Source of the DNA: Epilithonimonas vandammei
Lineage (GTDB): Bacteria; Bacteroidota; Bacteroidia; Flavobacteriales; Weeksellaceae
Direction of reading: 5' to 3'
DNA: 64,000 nt
Assembly: GCF_003860525.1 (NCBI RefSeq)
Contig: NZ_CP034161.1
Coordinates: 2,418,001-2,482,000 of the forward strand
Positions 43,157 to 50,996 of this stretch are shown one piece after another. The notes beneath the pieces are model-generated. The model was not told the DNA's origin. It did no database searches and worked only from the letters and a program-made list of their open reading frames with translations. Within the stretch, counting starts at the first letter, position 1; each line of letters starts with the position of its first letter. The translations under genes and the position numbers were made by a program.

Positions 43157-44128
43157 ATGGTAAATTTAGAAAAGAAAGTAGTAGGAATTGACGTAAGCTC
43201 AAAGTTTTTGACCATAAGTTTCAAAAACGCACAAAACCAAGAAATCGTAATGAATATTGGCAATTTGAAAAAAGATATTTTAAGCTGTCTGAAAAAGTTA
43301 GACCAAAAGGATTATAAAATTGTAGTAGAAGCCACCGGTTCTTACAGTAGCAAAATCCTTTACTATGCTTATTCAAAGGGATTTGATGTTTATCAGGTAA
43401 ATCCTTTGACGATTAAAAAATATGCAGAAGTAAGAAACTTAATCAGTAAAACTGATGATGAAGATGCTAAATTAATCCGGGATTTTGGAGAGAAAATGGA
43501 AATTTGTCCTTTTGAACCCAAAAAAGAGAATCTTGAATTTTTAGAACAGGAACTCAATCTTTTGCAGGATTTGGAACAGGAGAAAGCGAGATTTTCATTA
43601 AAATTAAAATCTCTGCGCCAAAAAGCAAGACTCAATAAAGAGGTGGTAAAACATTATGAAACATTGATTAATAATTTGCAAAAAGAGATAGAAAAACTTT
43701 TGAAACGATTGCCAAAACTGGAAGATGAGGAATTGCAAGAGAATAAAACTCTGCTCAAGAGCATTAATGGAATTGGAGAGAAAACCTCGCTCTTATTGCT
43801 GGTTGCAACGAACCATTTCAAGAGTTTTGAACACTCAAAATCGGTAAGTAAATACTTTGGAGTTGCTCCAAGAATGTATCATTCCGGAAACAAAAAAATA
43901 ACAATCGGCAAATGTCGAACAACCAAAGAATATATCCGAAGTGTCTTATTCATCTGCTCTTGGAGTGCGGTAAAATGCAATCCGCAATGCAAAGCCTTAT
44001 ATGAAAGGATTTTGGAAAAAGGGAAATGTAAAAAATTAGCTTTAATAGCAGTTTGCAACAAACTGCTACGACAAGCCTTTGGAATAATAAAATCTAAAAA
44101 CAAATATCAACTGGATTTTGCAAAATAA
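43157..44128 (+). CDS. IS110-family transposase
   Basis: A 323-residue recombinase of the DEDD type. N-terminal RuvC-like domain (DEDD_Tnp_IS110): Asp in KVVGIDVSSKFLTISF, Glu in KIVVEATGSYSSKIL, Asp pair in SKTDDEDAKLIRDFGEK. A coiled-coil (LNLLQDLEQEKARFSLKLKS) links to the C-terminal Transposase_20 domain with LLKSINGIGEKTSLLLLVAT, SVSKYFGVAPRMYHSGNKK (the Ser of SGNK is the conserved nucleophile) and EYIRSVLFICSWSAVKCNP. The gene is intact, so the element may be active and would need a bridge RNA. Confidence 0.93.
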   Translation: MVNLEKKVVGIDVSSKFLTISFKNAQNQEIVMNIGNLKKDILSCLKKLDQKDYKIVVEATGSYSSKILYYAYSKGFDVYQVNPLTIKKYAEVRNLISKTDDEDAKLIRDFGEKMEICPFEPKKENLEFLEQELNLLQDLEQEKARFSLKLKSLRQKARLNKEVVKHYETLINNLQKEIEKLLKRLPKLEDEELQENKTLLKSINGIGEKTSLLLLVATNHFKSFEHSKSVSKYFGVAPRMYHSGNKKITIGKCRTTKEYIRSVLFICSWSAVKCNPQCKALYERILEKGKCKKLALIAVCNKLLRQAFGIIKSKNKYQLDFAK

Positions 44129-44219
44129 CTAAAAAAATGAACCTAAAAATTTTGGAATATAACATAGAATGTTCGGCGAAGCCAAATAACTTTTTACTAT
44201 TTTTAAACATTATACAGTT

Positions 44220-44846
44220 ATGACCAGTAAAGAAGATTTATTAAACAACAAGGATTTCTACAAATCCTTCAAAAACGGAGAAGATTTAACCTCGTTCTTC
44301 AAAGAACTGCACAAAAAAGCAGTAGAACATATGCTGGATGCTGAATTAGACAGCCATCTTGACAATGAAAAACACGAAAAAACCACCAATGGAAACTACC
44401 GAAACGGACACGGAACTAAGAAGATTAAGTCATCCTTTGGCGAATCCGAAATTAAAGTTCCCCGTGATAGAGAAGGGAGTTTTGAACCTGCTTTAGTTCC
44501 CAAAAGACACAATATCATCGATGGTTTGGAGAATATCATTATCTCGTTTTATGCTAAAGGAATGAGCGTTTCGGATATTGAAGAACAAATTCGTGAAATG
44601 TATGATTTTGAAGTTTCTACTTCCCTACGCATAAATTCTAATCTTTTTGCCCACATTGAAAAACTGGCTAAACAAGAAAATAGAAGTTTGAATAATTTTA
44701 TTGAAACCACTCTTTTTAATGCTTTGGATTACAGAGAAGCCAACGCAATAACAAAAACCGGGATAAAAGAATCCCGAAAAGAAAGAACTTCATTAAAAAA
44801 GTATTCTAGCACGGAGGAAGTATTTCAAGATGTAGAAGATAAATAG
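44220..44846 (+). CDS. Chimeric ORF: IS256 transposase N-terminus fused to an RHH antitoxin
   Basis: A 208-residue open frame from two sources. Residues 1-135 are the N-terminal part of an IS256 (Mut) transposase: LTSFFKELHKKAVEHMLDAE, TTNGNYRNGHGTKKIKSSFG, VPRDREGSFEPALVPKRHN, GMSVSDIEEQIREMYDFEVS. From about 137 the frame continues as a ribbon-helix-helix antitoxin: LRINSNLFAHIEKLAKQENR, SLNNFIETTLFNALDYREAN, ending STEEVFQDVEDK. The join is in frame after VSTS, about six residues into the antitoxin. The antitoxin part keeps its whole RHH core and tail, so the fusion could still bind DNA, but no cognate toxin gene follows. It may be an accident of recombination. Confidence 0.7.
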   Translation: MTSKEDLLNNKDFYKSFKNGEDLTSFFKELHKKAVEHMLDAELDSHLDNEKHEKTTNGNYRNGHGTKKIKSSFGESEIKVPRDREGSFEPALVPKRHNIIDGLENIIISFYAKGMSVSDIEEQIREMYDFEVSTSLRINSNLFAHIEKLAKQENRSLNNFIETTLFNALDYREANAITKTGIKESRKERTSLKKYSSTEEVFQDVEDK

Positions 44847-44913
44847 TGGTCGATCATTCCCTCTCGTCTTGTTTTGAGGTCGTTTGACACTCTTTCTTTG
44901 TTTAAGGCATCAA

Positions 44914-45030
44914 ATGGGTGTATTAATTGGAAAAATTGAAATTTGGGCTTATTTGGAGCTTAAGAAGGGAAATCAAAATCTGTATAACTTTGTAAATAAA
45001 TTTAAAGACATGACAACAATAAGTTTTTAA
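44914..45030 (+). CDS. Very small ORF behind the chimera
   Basis: A 38-residue reading from ATG 44914: MGVLIGKIEIWAYLELKKGN, then QNLYNFVNKFKDMTTISF. It overlaps the 3' end of the converging oxidoreductase gene by four bases. I recognise nothing in it; it may be the remnant of a longer gene or not a gene at all. Confidence 0.2.
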   Translation: MGVLIGKIEIWAYLELKKGNQNLYNFVNKFKDMTTISF

Positions 45031-45578
45031 ATTGTATTTAATTCCTGCAATTTTTCTATTAGCCTATTGGCGTGGTCTTTCGCTTTATTCTTTACTTCAT
45101 TTTCTGTATATCCCGCAGCCACAGATGTGCCGTAACAATAAATCGGATCAATGTAATTCATCTGTGTATGGTAAGCCGTTTGTTCTAAATTTTTGCAAAA
45201 TTCATACACGCGAAAATGTTGGAAACCTAAGGTTCTATAACTGCTTTCCGACGAACCAGCAGTGAAGCTGGGCACAAAGTTTTTACCTTTCAACTTGTCG
45301 CCTTTTGAGCCATACGCAAATTGATGTTCAAATACTTCGTCAAACCAATGTTTCAATATCGCTGGCATACTATACCAATAAAACGGATATTGAAAAACGA
45401 TTGTCTGATGTCGCAATAGTGCTTCTTGTTCGGCTTTTACATTGATTTTGTAGTCGGGATACAACTCGTGAATATTTCTGATTTCTAATTCCAAATCACT
45501 TTTTTGTAATTCTTCGATAATCGTTTTGTTGGCAAAGGACTTATCGAAATTTGGGTGTGCTAAAATAACTAATGACAT
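45027..45578 (-). CDS. NAD(P)H-dependent oxidoreductase (flavodoxin-like)
   Basis: A 183-residue FMN-dependent quinone-reductase-type enzyme (Flavodoxin_2). FMN site at the N-terminus: LVILAHPNFDKSFANKTIIE; then LRHQTIVFQYPFYWYSMPAI and LKHWFDEVFEHQFAYGSKGD, the core signature of the YwrO/KefF/MdaB group; then KNFVPSFTAGSSESSYRTLG. It reduces quinones or other electrophiles with NAD(P)H in the cytoplasm. It is divergent from an HxlR-type regulator with 86 bases between the starts, a familiar redox-sensing pair. It lies in the replaced middle of the IS256 element. Confidence 0.9.
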   Translation of the reverse strand: MSLVILAHPNFDKSFANKTIIEELQKSDLELEIRNIHELYPDYKINVKAEQEALLRHQTIVFQYPFYWYSMPAILKHWFDEVFEHQFAYGSKGDKLKGKNFVPSFTAGSSESSYRTLGFQHFRVYEFCKNLEQTAYHTQMNYIDPIYCYGTSVAAGYTENEVKNKAKDHANRLIEKLQELNTI

Positions 45579-45594
45579 ACTATAATAATTTTAG

Positions 45595-45647
45595 TTGCAA
45601 AACTAATTTTAGGAAATTAAATTTGCAATAACTATCAAAATCGATAG
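45595..45647. promoter_or_regulatory. Likely operator region between oxidoreductase and HxlR genes
   Basis: Two inverted repeats in the 86-base divergent gap: TTGCAAAA..ATTTGCAA (arms TTGCAA at 45595-45600 and 45623-45628, part of a longer AT-rich dyad) and CTATC-AAAATC-GATAG (45632-45647). HxlR-type regulators commonly bind such dyads next to their own gene. Which one is used is not known. Confidence 0.45.
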
Positions 45648-45664
45648 GCTGATAAAATAGTAAG

Positions 45665-46051
45665 ATGAAAACAGAATGTATAGGCGATTTCGTAAAATTG
45701 AACGGTAAAACTTATCCCTGCACAGTAAGTTTAACTATGGATTTAGTTGGCGGAAAATGGAAAGCCGTAATCCTTTACCATTTAAAAGATGACGAAAAGA
45801 GGTATAATGCACTTCGTAAGGAAATTCCTTCTATTACCGAAATGACTTTGAGTTTACAGTTGAAGCAATTGGAAAAAGACGGTCTTGTGTCAAGAAAAGT
45901 TCACGGTAAAAAACCGCCTGTAAAAGTCATTTACAGTTTAACCGATTTCGGTAAAAGTATTATTCCTGTTTTGGAAGCTGTTACAAAATGGGGAAATAGA
46001 GTTGTAGAAGAAAAAGGAGAATTTATTTCTGCTGAACGTCCTATCTATTAA
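45665..46051 (+). CDS. HxlR family transcriptional regulator
   Basis: A 128-residue winged-helix regulator. Characteristic order: Cys in YPCTVSLTMDLVGGKWKAVI (about 20-39), LYHLKDDEKRYNALRKEIPS, ITEMTLSLQLKQLEKDGLVS, RKVHGKKPPVKVIYSLTDFG and a C-terminal dimer helix (VLEAVTKWGNRVVEEKGEF). The N-terminal Cys20 before the helix is the redox- or electrophile-sensing cysteine in HypR/QorR-like members, which fits the divergent quinone-reductase-type gene. It probably represses that gene and itself. Confidence 0.93.
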   Translation: MKTECIGDFVKLNGKTYPCTVSLTMDLVGGKWKAVILYHLKDDEKRYNALRKEIPSITEMTLSLQLKQLEKDGLVSRKVHGKKPPVKVIYSLTDFGKSIIPVLEAVTKWGNRVVEEKGEFISAERPIY

Positions 46052-46097
46052 AGTTAAAAATCCCCTATTTAAACAACATTTTCTCCTATTTCTTTCC

Positions 46098-46780
46098 TAA
46101 ACTGCAAAGTCATTAACAAAACCATTTATTTAGCCGTAGGCTTGAACCGTGAAGGAAGAAAAGAAGTTTTGGGAATGTGGCTTGGAAAGAACGAAAGTTC
46201 CAGCTTTTGGATGAGTGTTTTAACCGATTTAAAAGCTCGTGGTGTTGAAGATATTTTGATTACCGCTACCGATAATTTAAATGGATTTACCCAGACCATC
46301 CGCTCCGTTTTCCCTGAATCCCAAACCCAAATCTGCGTAGTCCACCAGATAAGAAATGCTTGTAAATACGTGGTTTGGAAGGACAGAAAAGCGTTTTCTG
46401 CCGATATGAAACACATTTATACTGCGCCTACAAAAGAAGCCGCCAAAGCAGCCCTGGAAGATTTTGCAACCAAATGGGAAAGTAAATATTTGTACGCCAT
46501 TCAATCCTGGAGAAACAATTGGGACGAACTCACCGTATTTTTTGATTTCCCAATCGAAATCCGAAAAATCATTTACACCACCAATTTAATTGAAAACCTC
46601 AATGGAAAAATCCGAAAATACACTAAAAATAAAATGTCTTTTCCTACGGATGATGCTGTTTTAAAGTCGGTGTATCTTGCTCTAAAAGAAGCTACCAAAA
46701 AATGGACAATGCCTATCCATAATTGGGGATTGGTTTTAAACCAATTTATGCTTATTTTTGAAAAAAGGCTCAGATTATAA
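46098..46780 (+). pseudogene. IS256-family transposase, C-terminal part
   Basis: From [20 protein letters not shown] the frame runs through [20 protein letters not shown], the second catalytic Asp in [20 protein letters not shown], the typical [15 protein letters not shown], and the Glu region [20 protein letters not shown] followed by NGKIRK. The beginning, including the first catalytic Asp, is missing; the N-terminal 135 residues are at 44220-44624. The frame has no proper start of its own. Inactive. Confidence 0.85.
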
Positions 46781-46907
46781 AATCCAAGCCTAACTTTTCT
46801 ACTTACACACTTTACGGGATAGTGTCTTTTTGCTTTAAAATACACTCTTCTATTAGCTTTATTTTTCCACTCCGGGCATTTTGAAGCGGGCTCGCGCTCC
46901 TTATATT

Positions 46908-47490
46908 TTAGATCCAATTACCATTTACTTTAGCTTGCAATTTAGCAGAGTTAGCGCCATGGGAAATTAAAAATTGTTTAACATTATTAGCTCTTCTCTC
47001 AGATAGATTTTGGTTGTAACTTTCAGAGCCTCTCGTATCAGTTGCACCAATTACCTCATATGAACCATTATTAGAATTGATATAGCTAATTGCGCTGTTC
47101 AAGATCGGCGAATTATTAGGTTTAATTCTGTCACAGTTAAGATCAAATTCAATACCGTTCATAACTGTTTCATCTGCTGACACTACACCGTTTCCATTTT
47201 TGTTAAGTGGACAACCATTATTCTCCACAGGTCATGAGACAAAGCTTTGTCAATACTGAAATAAGCAGAATAGCCTACAAGCGTATTACCATTTTGAATT
47301 GATTTTAAATCTGCATTTGCATTAATGGAACACCTCCTCCAAAAGATAGAGACCAGCTGTTGTAAGTTGGAGATGTATTTGTTGTTATTGTTGTTGGTTC
47401 CACAGCATTTGTTGTCTGCATCGTTTCCTGTCAAAACATCATGGCCGGACATACCCAGGCCATGGACAAAATTGTTAATTTTGATTTCAT
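46908..47490 (-). pseudogene. OmpA-family outer membrane protein, decayed
   Basis: From ATG 47490 the minus strand reads a signal peptide (MKSKLTILSMAWVCPAMMF) that ends at a TGA where the cleavage-site alanine is expected, then QETMQTTNAVEPTTITTNTS and TYNSWSLSFGGGVPLMQ, a frameshift, NADLKSIQNGNTLVGYSAYF and SIDKALSHD. Most of the beta-barrel is deleted; in another frame the C-terminal OmpA peptidoglycan-binding domain follows: FDLNCDRIKPNNSPILNSAI, YEVIGATDTRGSESYNQNLS, ERRANNVKQFLISHGANSA. At least one stop, two frame changes and a deletion are present. The gene once encoded an OmpA porin of the kind common in Chryseobacterium-like bacteria. Confidence 0.75.
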
Positions 47491-47680
47491 CTTATTCGAT
47501 CTTTGATCTGTTGAAAACCAAATCGAGGGGTGATATGATGGTTAAAGATCTTTTGAACATCATAAGAAACAGGTCAGAATGCTGGCCTACCTCATCTCTA
47601 GTTTACATTGGTTTACTCGGGTAATGATGTTGATAAAGTGCAACTATAAAACTGGCTTCAGAAAAGGTTGAACGGAAAAA

Positions 47681-49230
47681 AATGAGGCTGTCTCAAAAGG
47701 ACAGTCTTTTTTTGTGCTTTGTTTAAAAATCCGATTTTTGAAGTTTTCTATTTTTGATTTTTTGAAAAACAAAGCTAAAAAAGTCAAAAAACAGTCTTTT
47801 TCAGGCTGCTTTTGTCATTTTTTTGAGATTGTGGGCAATGGCGAGAATGCCGATTTCTACTTCGACCTTGGTTTTTCCTCGAAGCATAAAACGTTTAAAG
47901 TTTTTGTTGTGTTTGAGCTCTGCAAAAACAGGTTCAACATCGTGACATCGCTGTTTTCGGAGTTTAATGCCTTTCTTGGTATTGAGAAGTTTAAAAGCCT
48001 TTTCTCTGATTTTTGCCAGCTTCGGATTGTTTTGAGAAGTGGTTATTTGTCCCGATTTTTGATCTTTTCTGAAGTAATTGTATTTAACATAAGGTTTTAT
48101 TTTATTGTTTTTCAGTAGGTTATAGTTTTCTTCCGAACCGTAGCCTGCATCGGCAACGAGCTCTTTCGGAACTTTATGATAGCTGTCTTCAAAACCTTTT
48201 AAATGAGACTCCAATGTTTTGGTATCCGTAGGATTGGGATGGATGGAATAATGTAAAATAAATTGTTTATTCGTAGAAATCTGTAGATTATAGGCCGCTT
48301 TGAGTTGTCCGTTTCGCATATGATCCTCTTTCATCCGCATAAAAGTAGCATCTGTATCGGTCTTGGAATAAGAGTTTCTGGCTTGTAAAATCGCCTGTTG
48401 TTTTTTGTATTTATCCAAATTGTTTGCCCAGTTTTTCTTGGCATAATTCAGTTTCTGACGAACTTTCGAAGGTATTTTTTTATCCTTCAACACCTCGTTG
48501 ATCTTGTCTATGGTTTGTGTTACTTTTTCGGAATCAATCTCCTTAAAATCGATGTTTTCAGTGTTTTGAAGTTCTTCTTTTGCCACACTTTCTGCATAAT
48601 TCCAAAGTTCTTCCAGTTGATCGGCTATCCTTTCTTGATGCTTCTTGATGGCTCTTCCCCAAACAAAAGTATAGCGGTTGGCATTGGCCTCTATCTTGGT
48701 TCCATCTACAAAAGTGGTTTCCAGGCTTACCAAGCCTTCCTTCTCCAAGAGCAAAACAATTTGTGTAAAGATGGCTTTTACTTCACCCTTTAATCGCTCG
48801 CTTCGAAACCTGTTCAAAGTATTATGATCAGGACGGCTCATCGCCGAAAGCCACATGAAATGGATGTTTTCTTTCAATGCCTGTTCCATTTTCCGGCTTG
48901 AATAAATGTTACTCAAATAACCATAAATCAATACTTTCAAAAGCATTTTCGGGTGGTAAGATGAAGTTCCTCCCGGTTTGTAGGTTTTGATTAAATTTTT
49001 AATATCCAAACCATCGATGATGTTTGAAACTATTTTCACAGGATGCTTGTCATCAATCAACTCCGACAAATTCGGAGGAAAAAGCAAATTTTCTTTGGGA
49101 TTGTAATCTTTAAAGACTACTTTTGACTTAGTTAACACACAGCAAATTACGAAATTTGCAACTATTAGGAAAGCCGAGGCTTTCCTTTTTTGCATAAAAA
49201 AGGCTATCTCGCTTTTGAGACAGCCTCATT
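47681..49230 (-). mobile_element. IS1182-family insertion sequence
   Basis: About 1,550 bases with inverted ends AATGAGGCTGTCTCAAAA and its complement (TTTTGAGACAGCCTCATT). It is flanked by GAAAAA on both sides (47675-47680 and 49231-49236), which reads as a six-base target duplication. It holds one transposase gene (47801-49195) on the minus strand. The right end lies 41 bases from the stop of the kdp histidine kinase gene. Confidence 0.88.
47801..49195 (-). CDS. IS1182-family transposase
   Basis: A DDE transposase of about 440-464 residues. DUF772-type N-terminal domain: LSELIDDKHPVKIVSNIID, GGTSSYHPKMLLKVLIYGYL, SNIYSSRKMEQALKENIHFM, SRPDHNTLNRFRSERLK. Catalytic core: Asp in ETTFVDGTKIEANANRYTFV, Asp in PKELVADAGYGSEENYNLLK, Glu in QRCHDVEPVFAELKHNKNFK, then IGILAIAHNLKKM. 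The first 20 or so residues of the longest frame (MQKRKASAFLIVANF..) look unnatural; translation probably begins near the GTG-TTA at about 49140, giving LTKSKVVFKDYNPKENLLFP. Intact. Confidence 0.92.
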   Translation of the reverse strand: MQKRKASAFLIVANFVICCVLTKSKVVFKDYNPKENLLFPPNLSELIDDKHPVKIVSNIIDGLDIKNLIKTYKPGGTSSYHPKMLLKVLIYGYLSNIYSSRKMEQALKENIHFMWLSAMSRPDHNTLNRFRSERLKGEVKAIFTQIVLLLEKEGLVSLETTFVDGTKIEANANRYTFVWGRAIKKHQERIADQLEELWNYAESVAKEELQNTENIDFKEIDSEKVTQTIDKINEVLKDKKIPSKVRQKLNYAKKNWANNLDKYKKQQAILQARNSYSKTDTDATFMRMKEDHMRNGQLKAAYNLQISTNKQFILHYSIHPNPTDTKTLESHLKGFEDSYHKVPKELVADAGYGSEENYNLLKNNKIKPYVKYNYFRKDQKSGQITTSQNNPKLAKIREKAFKLLNTKKGIKLRKQRCHDVEPVFAELKHNKNFKRFMLRGKTKVEVEIGILAIAHNLKKMTKAA

Positions 49231-49271
49231 GAAAAATAATATAATGCTGGTGGGCAAAAACGGAATGGGTT

Positions 49272-50996
49272 TTATACTGCACTTAATTCGAATGTAAATA
49301 TGCTTCCTGCTCCGTACTCGCTTTTCACTTTCAGTGTTCCACCCTGTGTTTCAATAAATTCTTTACTGATACTTAAACCAAGCCCAGTACCTTCTTTTTT
49401 TGTTCCCGGTATTCTAAAATAGCGTTCAAAAACCTTAGAAACATATTGAGGTTCAATCCCCTGCCCCGTATCCGTTACCGAAAAAATGATCTTATCTGTT
49501 TCTCTTTTGACTTCGATAATGATTTCTGAATTTTCATAAGAATAGCGAACCGCATTCGATAAAAGGTTATTCAGTACCCAAGAGGTTTTTTCCAGATCCG
49601 CAGATACCAATTTTAGATCTGAATCAATTCTGGTGATCAAGCGTATGTTCTTTTGCTCAGCCGATGCCCTGTTGGCTTCTGTTGCATAATCGACAATGTC
49701 AGAAATTTTGGAAGGTTTGATATTTAATTTGATGGAACCGCTTTCCAACTGTGCAATATCAAGCAGTTCGCCTGTAATTTTCAAAAGGCGGTTGGTATCA
49801 TCTTTTATCCCATTGACCAAATTGAGCTGATCTGGGTTCAAAAGCCCTACCTTATCATTTTCAAGTAGCTGCAGCCCCATTTTTATAGAGGAAATTGGAG
49901 TTTTAAATTCGTGAGAGACTGTTCCTATGAAATTGGTTTTGGCAACATCCAATTCCTTCAGCGGCGTTACATTATGAAGCATAATAACCTGCCCTATAAA
50001 CTGAGTACTTTGCTCACCTGTAGGTAAAATGTTAATATCAACAATATCTTTTTCGAAGTAGCTCTCTTTACCGTAAGCATAAATTTTCATCACTTCATTT
50101 TTTGTCCTGTTTTCAGGTTCTATAATATCTTTAATGATAGTCCTTACCAGATCATTGGTAACCGCAACATCCTGAATCAGTTTTCCTAAGCAGTTTTCTC
50201 TTTTGAGTCCTGTAATAGTAAGAGCTTCATCATTTATAAAAAGAATTTTCCGGTTCTCATCTATTCCAATAACTGGATCACTCATATTATCAATCAGGGT
50301 TTCAATCCTTTTTTTGCCTTTCAGTATTTTTTCAATCTTACTTTCGGAAAACTCCTGTATTTTTTCTGCCATCGTATTAAAAGATCTGGCAAGCTCACCA
50401 AACTCACTGCTGCTTTCAAAATGAACCCGCTCCTTGTAATTCTGGTTAGCAATCTGTTTGATACTTACCGTTAGCTGACGAATTGGATCCGCAATATTGG
50501 AGGGCAAATTGACCATTAAAATAAAGGCCATAATAAAACAAAGCATTCCAACAATTGAAATCATCGTAATTGCATTCTGCGCCGTATCATCTGCTATTGA
50601 GCTTTTATGCTGAATAGCTGCCATATTAAGCTGCATCAGTTCGGTCAGGTCTTTCCTGATGGATGATTTTAAAGCTGAATTTTCAGGATTTTTTTTTAGT
50701 GCAACGAAATGTGTTACGACTTTCTCTGTAGCCTCTTTTTCTCCAGGCTCGGTTACATTCTTTCTCTGTTTTTCAAGATGCTTTTCAAAAACGTCGAAAG
50801 CTAAGGGATCTGAATTTACTTCTTCTAGGGCAAGAAGCATATTTCTGGAATATTCAAGTGTATTATAGTTGGCAACCAGAATATTGTTGGTGTCTTTTTT
50901 TAACTGATTAATGTACCAGGCGCTGAGGATAGATAATACAATAATCATAACGAATAAAAGACCGACACCTATATTGAGTTTTGTTTTTATTTTCAT
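49272..50996 (-). CDS. HAMP-PAS sensor histidine kinase of the kdp cluster
   Basis: A 574-residue membrane histidine kinase. Membrane segment 1 (about 9-30, VGLLFVMIIVLSILSAWYI), an extracytoplasmic helical sensor of about 110 residues, membrane segment 2 (about 143-166), HAMP (to about 220), PAS (about 235-345: LIDNMSDPVIGIDENRKILF), HisKA with FIGTVSHEFKTPISSIKMGL and HATPase_c with NNLLSNAVRYSYENSEIII, VTDTGQGIEPQYVSKVFERY and GTGLGLSISKEF. It overlaps the KdpD sensor gene by one base (TAATG). In this cluster it presumably supplies the kinase activity that the short KdpD lacks and phosphorylates the NtrC-like regulator. That is inferred from place. Confidence 0.9.
   Translation of the reverse strand: MKIKTKLNIGVGLLFVMIIVLSILSAWYINQLKKDTNNILVANYNTLEYSRNMLLALEEVNSDPLAFDVFEKHLEKQRKNVTEPGEKEATEKVVTHFVALKKNPENSALKSSIRKDLTELMQLNMAAIQHKSSIADDTAQNAITMISIVGMLCFIMAFILMVNLPSNIADPIRQLTVSIKQIANQNYKERVHFESSSEFGELARSFNTMAEKIQEFSESKIEKILKGKKRIETLIDNMSDPVIGIDENRKILFINDEALTITGLKRENCLGKLIQDVAVTNDLVRTIIKDIIEPENRTKNEVMKIYAYGKESYFEKDIVDINILPTGEQSTQFIGQVIMLHNVTPLKELDVAKTNFIGTVSHEFKTPISSIKMGLQLLENDKVGLLNPDQLNLVNGIKDDTNRLLKITGELLDIAQLESGSIKLNIKPSKISDIVDYATEANRASAEQKNIRLITRIDSDLKLVSADLEKTSWVLNNLLSNAVRYSYENSEIIIEVKRETDKIIFSVTDTGQGIEPQYVSKVFERYFRIPGTKKEGTGLGLSISKEFIETQGGTLKVKSEYGAGSIFTFELSAV

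Larger units (their letters stand above)
42914..44181 (+). mobile_element. IS110-family insertion sequence
   Basis: The transposase (43157-44128) is preceded by about 240 bases without ORF, the place where IS110-group elements encode their bridge RNA. The element sits between the left end and the transposase start of the IS256 element. Flanking CGAAG words at 42909-42913 and 44177-44181 mark the likely insertion site, and one copy may be the core shared by target and element. IS110 elements have no terminal inverted repeats, so the boundaries are tentative. Confidence 0.7.
42822..46826 (+). mobile_element. IS256-family element, broken by IS110 and by foreign genes
   Basis: Related ends face each other: TGTGTAAGTAGAAAAGTTA on the left (42838 on) and its complement on the right (46791 on), extending outward to tagtgtcc / gggatagtgtc. 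Between them are the 5' end, an IS110 element, the N-terminal part of the transposase (44220-44624), about 1.47 kb of other genes, and the C-terminal part of the transposase (46098-46780). The two transposase parts do not add up: about 45 residues with the first catalytic Asp are missing, so the middle was replaced by recombination and not just interrupted. Confidence 0.75.

Noticed and set aside
42822-46826. Oxidoreductase and HxlR genes as passenger genes of an active IS256 transposon
   Set aside because: The transposase lacks the part with its first catalytic Asp, so the arrangement is a recombination product and not a working transposon.
47714-48118. 134-residue plus-strand ORF in the IS1182 element
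   Set aside because: Antisense to the transposase C-terminus, rich in Phe as expected from reversed poly-A/Lys codons.
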